From assembly GCA_003558335.1 (NCBI GenBank), contig PWMA01000036.1, positions 1-15,348 of the forward strand: DNA of 15,348 nt, read 5' to 3'. This DNA is from Candidatus Methanofastidiosia archaeon (GTDB lineage: Archaea > Methanobacteriota_B > Thermococci > Methanofastidiosales > Methanofastidiosaceae). The translations under genes and the position numbers were made by a program. The notes beneath the pieces are model-generated. The model worked only from the letters and a program-made list of their open reading frames with translations. It was not told the DNA's origin and made no database searches. This document shows, piece by piece, positions 14,701 through 15,348 of the stretch (position 1 is its first letter; every line of letters starts with the position of its first letter).

Positions 14701-14708
14701 TTTAAAAT
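14701..14708 (+). promoter_or_regulatory. TATA-like element ahead of the right-edge genes
   Basis: TTTAAAAT lies about 26 bp upstream of 14731, predicting a start a few bases ahead of the ATG at 14736. A second candidate, TTTTTAAG near 14689-14696, would give a leader of about 15 nt. Either places the 54-aa reading frame at the very 5' end of the transcript. Confidence 0.45.
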
Positions 14709-14735
14709 TAAATAATTATTAATCAAGTGATAAAA

Positions 14736-14900
14736 ATGGAAGAAGACGATTTATTGGGACATCGGGAACATTCTGGTTATTGTGTGTTCCATAAATTGGC
14801 ATTAAAAAGGAGAGTGCATGCAGTTGAAAAGGAAAAGAATATCCAAAATAAAAATTTCTACGAAGTATTTAGCATGGCTCTCACATCTAGAATTATCTGA
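14736..14900 (+). CDS. Possible 54-aa small protein
   Basis: An open frame begins with ATG and MEEDDLLGHREHSGYCVF and ends with TGA at 14898-14900. It contains four His (residues 9, 12, 19, 28), one Cys (16) and a basic stretch (LALKRR). AAGTGAT just ahead may serve as a ribosome binding site, and the TATA geometry puts the transcript start close to this ATG. Composition of the first 30 residues looks coding. However, the last 83 bp overlap, in another frame, the well-supported transporter-like gene starting at 14818, which is unusual. It could instead be a 5' leader or short regulatory frame. Confidence 0.4.
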   Translation: MEEDDLLGHREHSGYCVFHKLALKRRVHAVEKEKNIQNKNFYEVFSMALTSRII

Positions 14901-15348
14901 TTTTTTTTCTACAATTAAACAAAGTATGTTTGCACTTATAGTCTGCGCATTTGTTGGAATTATTGCAGGAATTTATTTAACTAGTATGATTGACTTTTTA
15001 GTCATATTGCCTGGGCTTTTAACGATGGTTCCGGCAACTATTGACATGAGAGGAAATATATATGCTTCAATGGGTTCTAGAATCTCAACAGGTCTTCATA
15101 CTGGAGAAATAACCCCCGCTTTAAGAGGATCAAAATTAATCCCTGATAATGTTTACTCTAAATTATTGCTGGGAAAAGCATACAAAAATGCGGGCAGAAA
15201 ATATGATGCAATAAAATTTTTTAAGGAGGTGAAGAATTCTTCTTACAATAAGGAAAATATGGATTACGAGATAGCCCTTTCATATAGAGATGTGGGAGAT
15301 TTTGAAAGGGCTGTTAAATATTTTAAGAAGGCCTTGAAAAGCGGGATT
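14818..15348 (+). CDS. MgtE/SLC41-like membrane segment fused to TPR repeats, 3'-truncated by window edge
   Basis: 177 codons are present, with no stop before the window ends. ATG at 14818 is preceded by AAAGGAGAG (GGAG at 14809-14812, 5-nt spacing); an upstream in-frame TAA at 14803 limits the start. Residues 29-110 resemble the first part of an MgtE/SLC41-type divalent cation transporter domain of the archaeal kind: STIKQSMFALIVCAFVGIIAG, then LPGLLTMVPATIDMRGN, then GSRISTGLHTGEITP. One or two membrane helices (about 35-53 and 56-73) are visible. A further helix would be expected after residue 110; instead residues 112-177 look like soluble tetratricopeptide repeats: LLLGKAYKNAGRKYDAIKFF, then IALSYRDVGDFERAVKYF. 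The fusion is continuous in one frame, so it is either a genuine chimera or a degenerate transporter. Function is unknown: possibly a membrane-anchored TPR scaffold. Confidence 0.75.
   Translation, partial: MQLKRKRISKIKISTKYLAWLSHLELSDFFSTIKQSMFALIVCAFVGIIAGIYLTSMIDFLVILPGLLTMVPATIDMRGNIYASMGSRISTGLHTGEITPALRGSKLIPDNVYSKLLLGKAYKNAGRKYDAIKFFKEVKNSSYNKENMDYEIALSYRDVGDFERAVKYFKKALKSGI

Noticed and set aside
1..15348. CRISPR arrays, insertion sequences or prophage genes
   Set aside because: No regularly spaced direct repeats, transposase or integrase catalytic domains, or phage structural genes were seen; the resolvase-type HTH at 11891-12029 has no recombinase catalytic part.

Overview
This is an AT-rich chromosomal window that looks archaeal, probably from a euryarchaeal lineage. 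The arguments are: (i) a glutamate synthase split into separate glutaminase, Fe-S/FMN and GXGXG polypeptides, an arrangement typical of archaea; (ii) TATA-box-like elements about 25 bp ahead of several start codons, some of which imply leaderless mRNAs; (iii) oligo-T runs as likely terminators; (iv) Arg codons dominated by AGA/AGG and frequent ATA; (v) a small DUF1699-like/HTH protein of a type I associate with methanogens. The exact taxon cannot be fixed from the sequence.

Layout. Bases 1-5289 form a tetrahydrofolate one-carbon block: folD (5' end outside the window), folC and an MFS permease in an overlapping plus-strand run; a 5-formyl-THF cyclo-ligase gene on the minus strand, tail-to-tail with the permease; and the formate-THF ligase gene fhs, divergent from the cyclo-ligase across a 63-bp gap with a 12-bp palindromic TATA-like element. 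Together these enzymes load formate onto THF, interconvert formyl-, methenyl- and methylene-THF, recover 5-formyl-THF, and polyglutamylate the cofactor.

Bases 5290-12029 form one tightly packed plus-strand operon. A regulatory region with a perfect 16-bp palindrome precedes five glutamate synthase genes: a class II glutaminase, a ferredoxin-fused FMN synthase, a four-cluster ferredoxin-like protein, an FAD/NAD(P) oxidoreductase and a GXGXG subunit. Two further genes follow: a 414-aa unknown protein with an N-terminal membrane anchor, and a small DUF1699-like protein with a C-terminal HTH. The likely task of the five-gene core is 2-oxoglutarate + glutamine -> 2 glutamate, with electrons routed through the flavoprotein and Fe-S subunits.

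Bases 12035-14621 are on the minus strand: a secreted, all-beta-looking protein; a compact, GC-richer region of about 280 bp (13152-13432) with extensive inverted complementarity, its own promoter and an oligo-T terminator, which I read as an unidentified structured RNA gene; an RNase Z-like metallo-beta-lactamase-fold hydrolase; and a leaderless 110-aa unknown protein. Divergent from these, at the right edge, are a possible 54-aa small gene and an incomplete gene. The incomplete gene begins like an MgtE/SLC41-type cation transporter domain but continues in frame into TPR repeats.

Most interesting items: the structured RNA at 13152-13432, the MgtE-TPR chimera at the right edge, the palindrome ahead of the glutamate synthase operon, and the unknown pair at the end of that operon.
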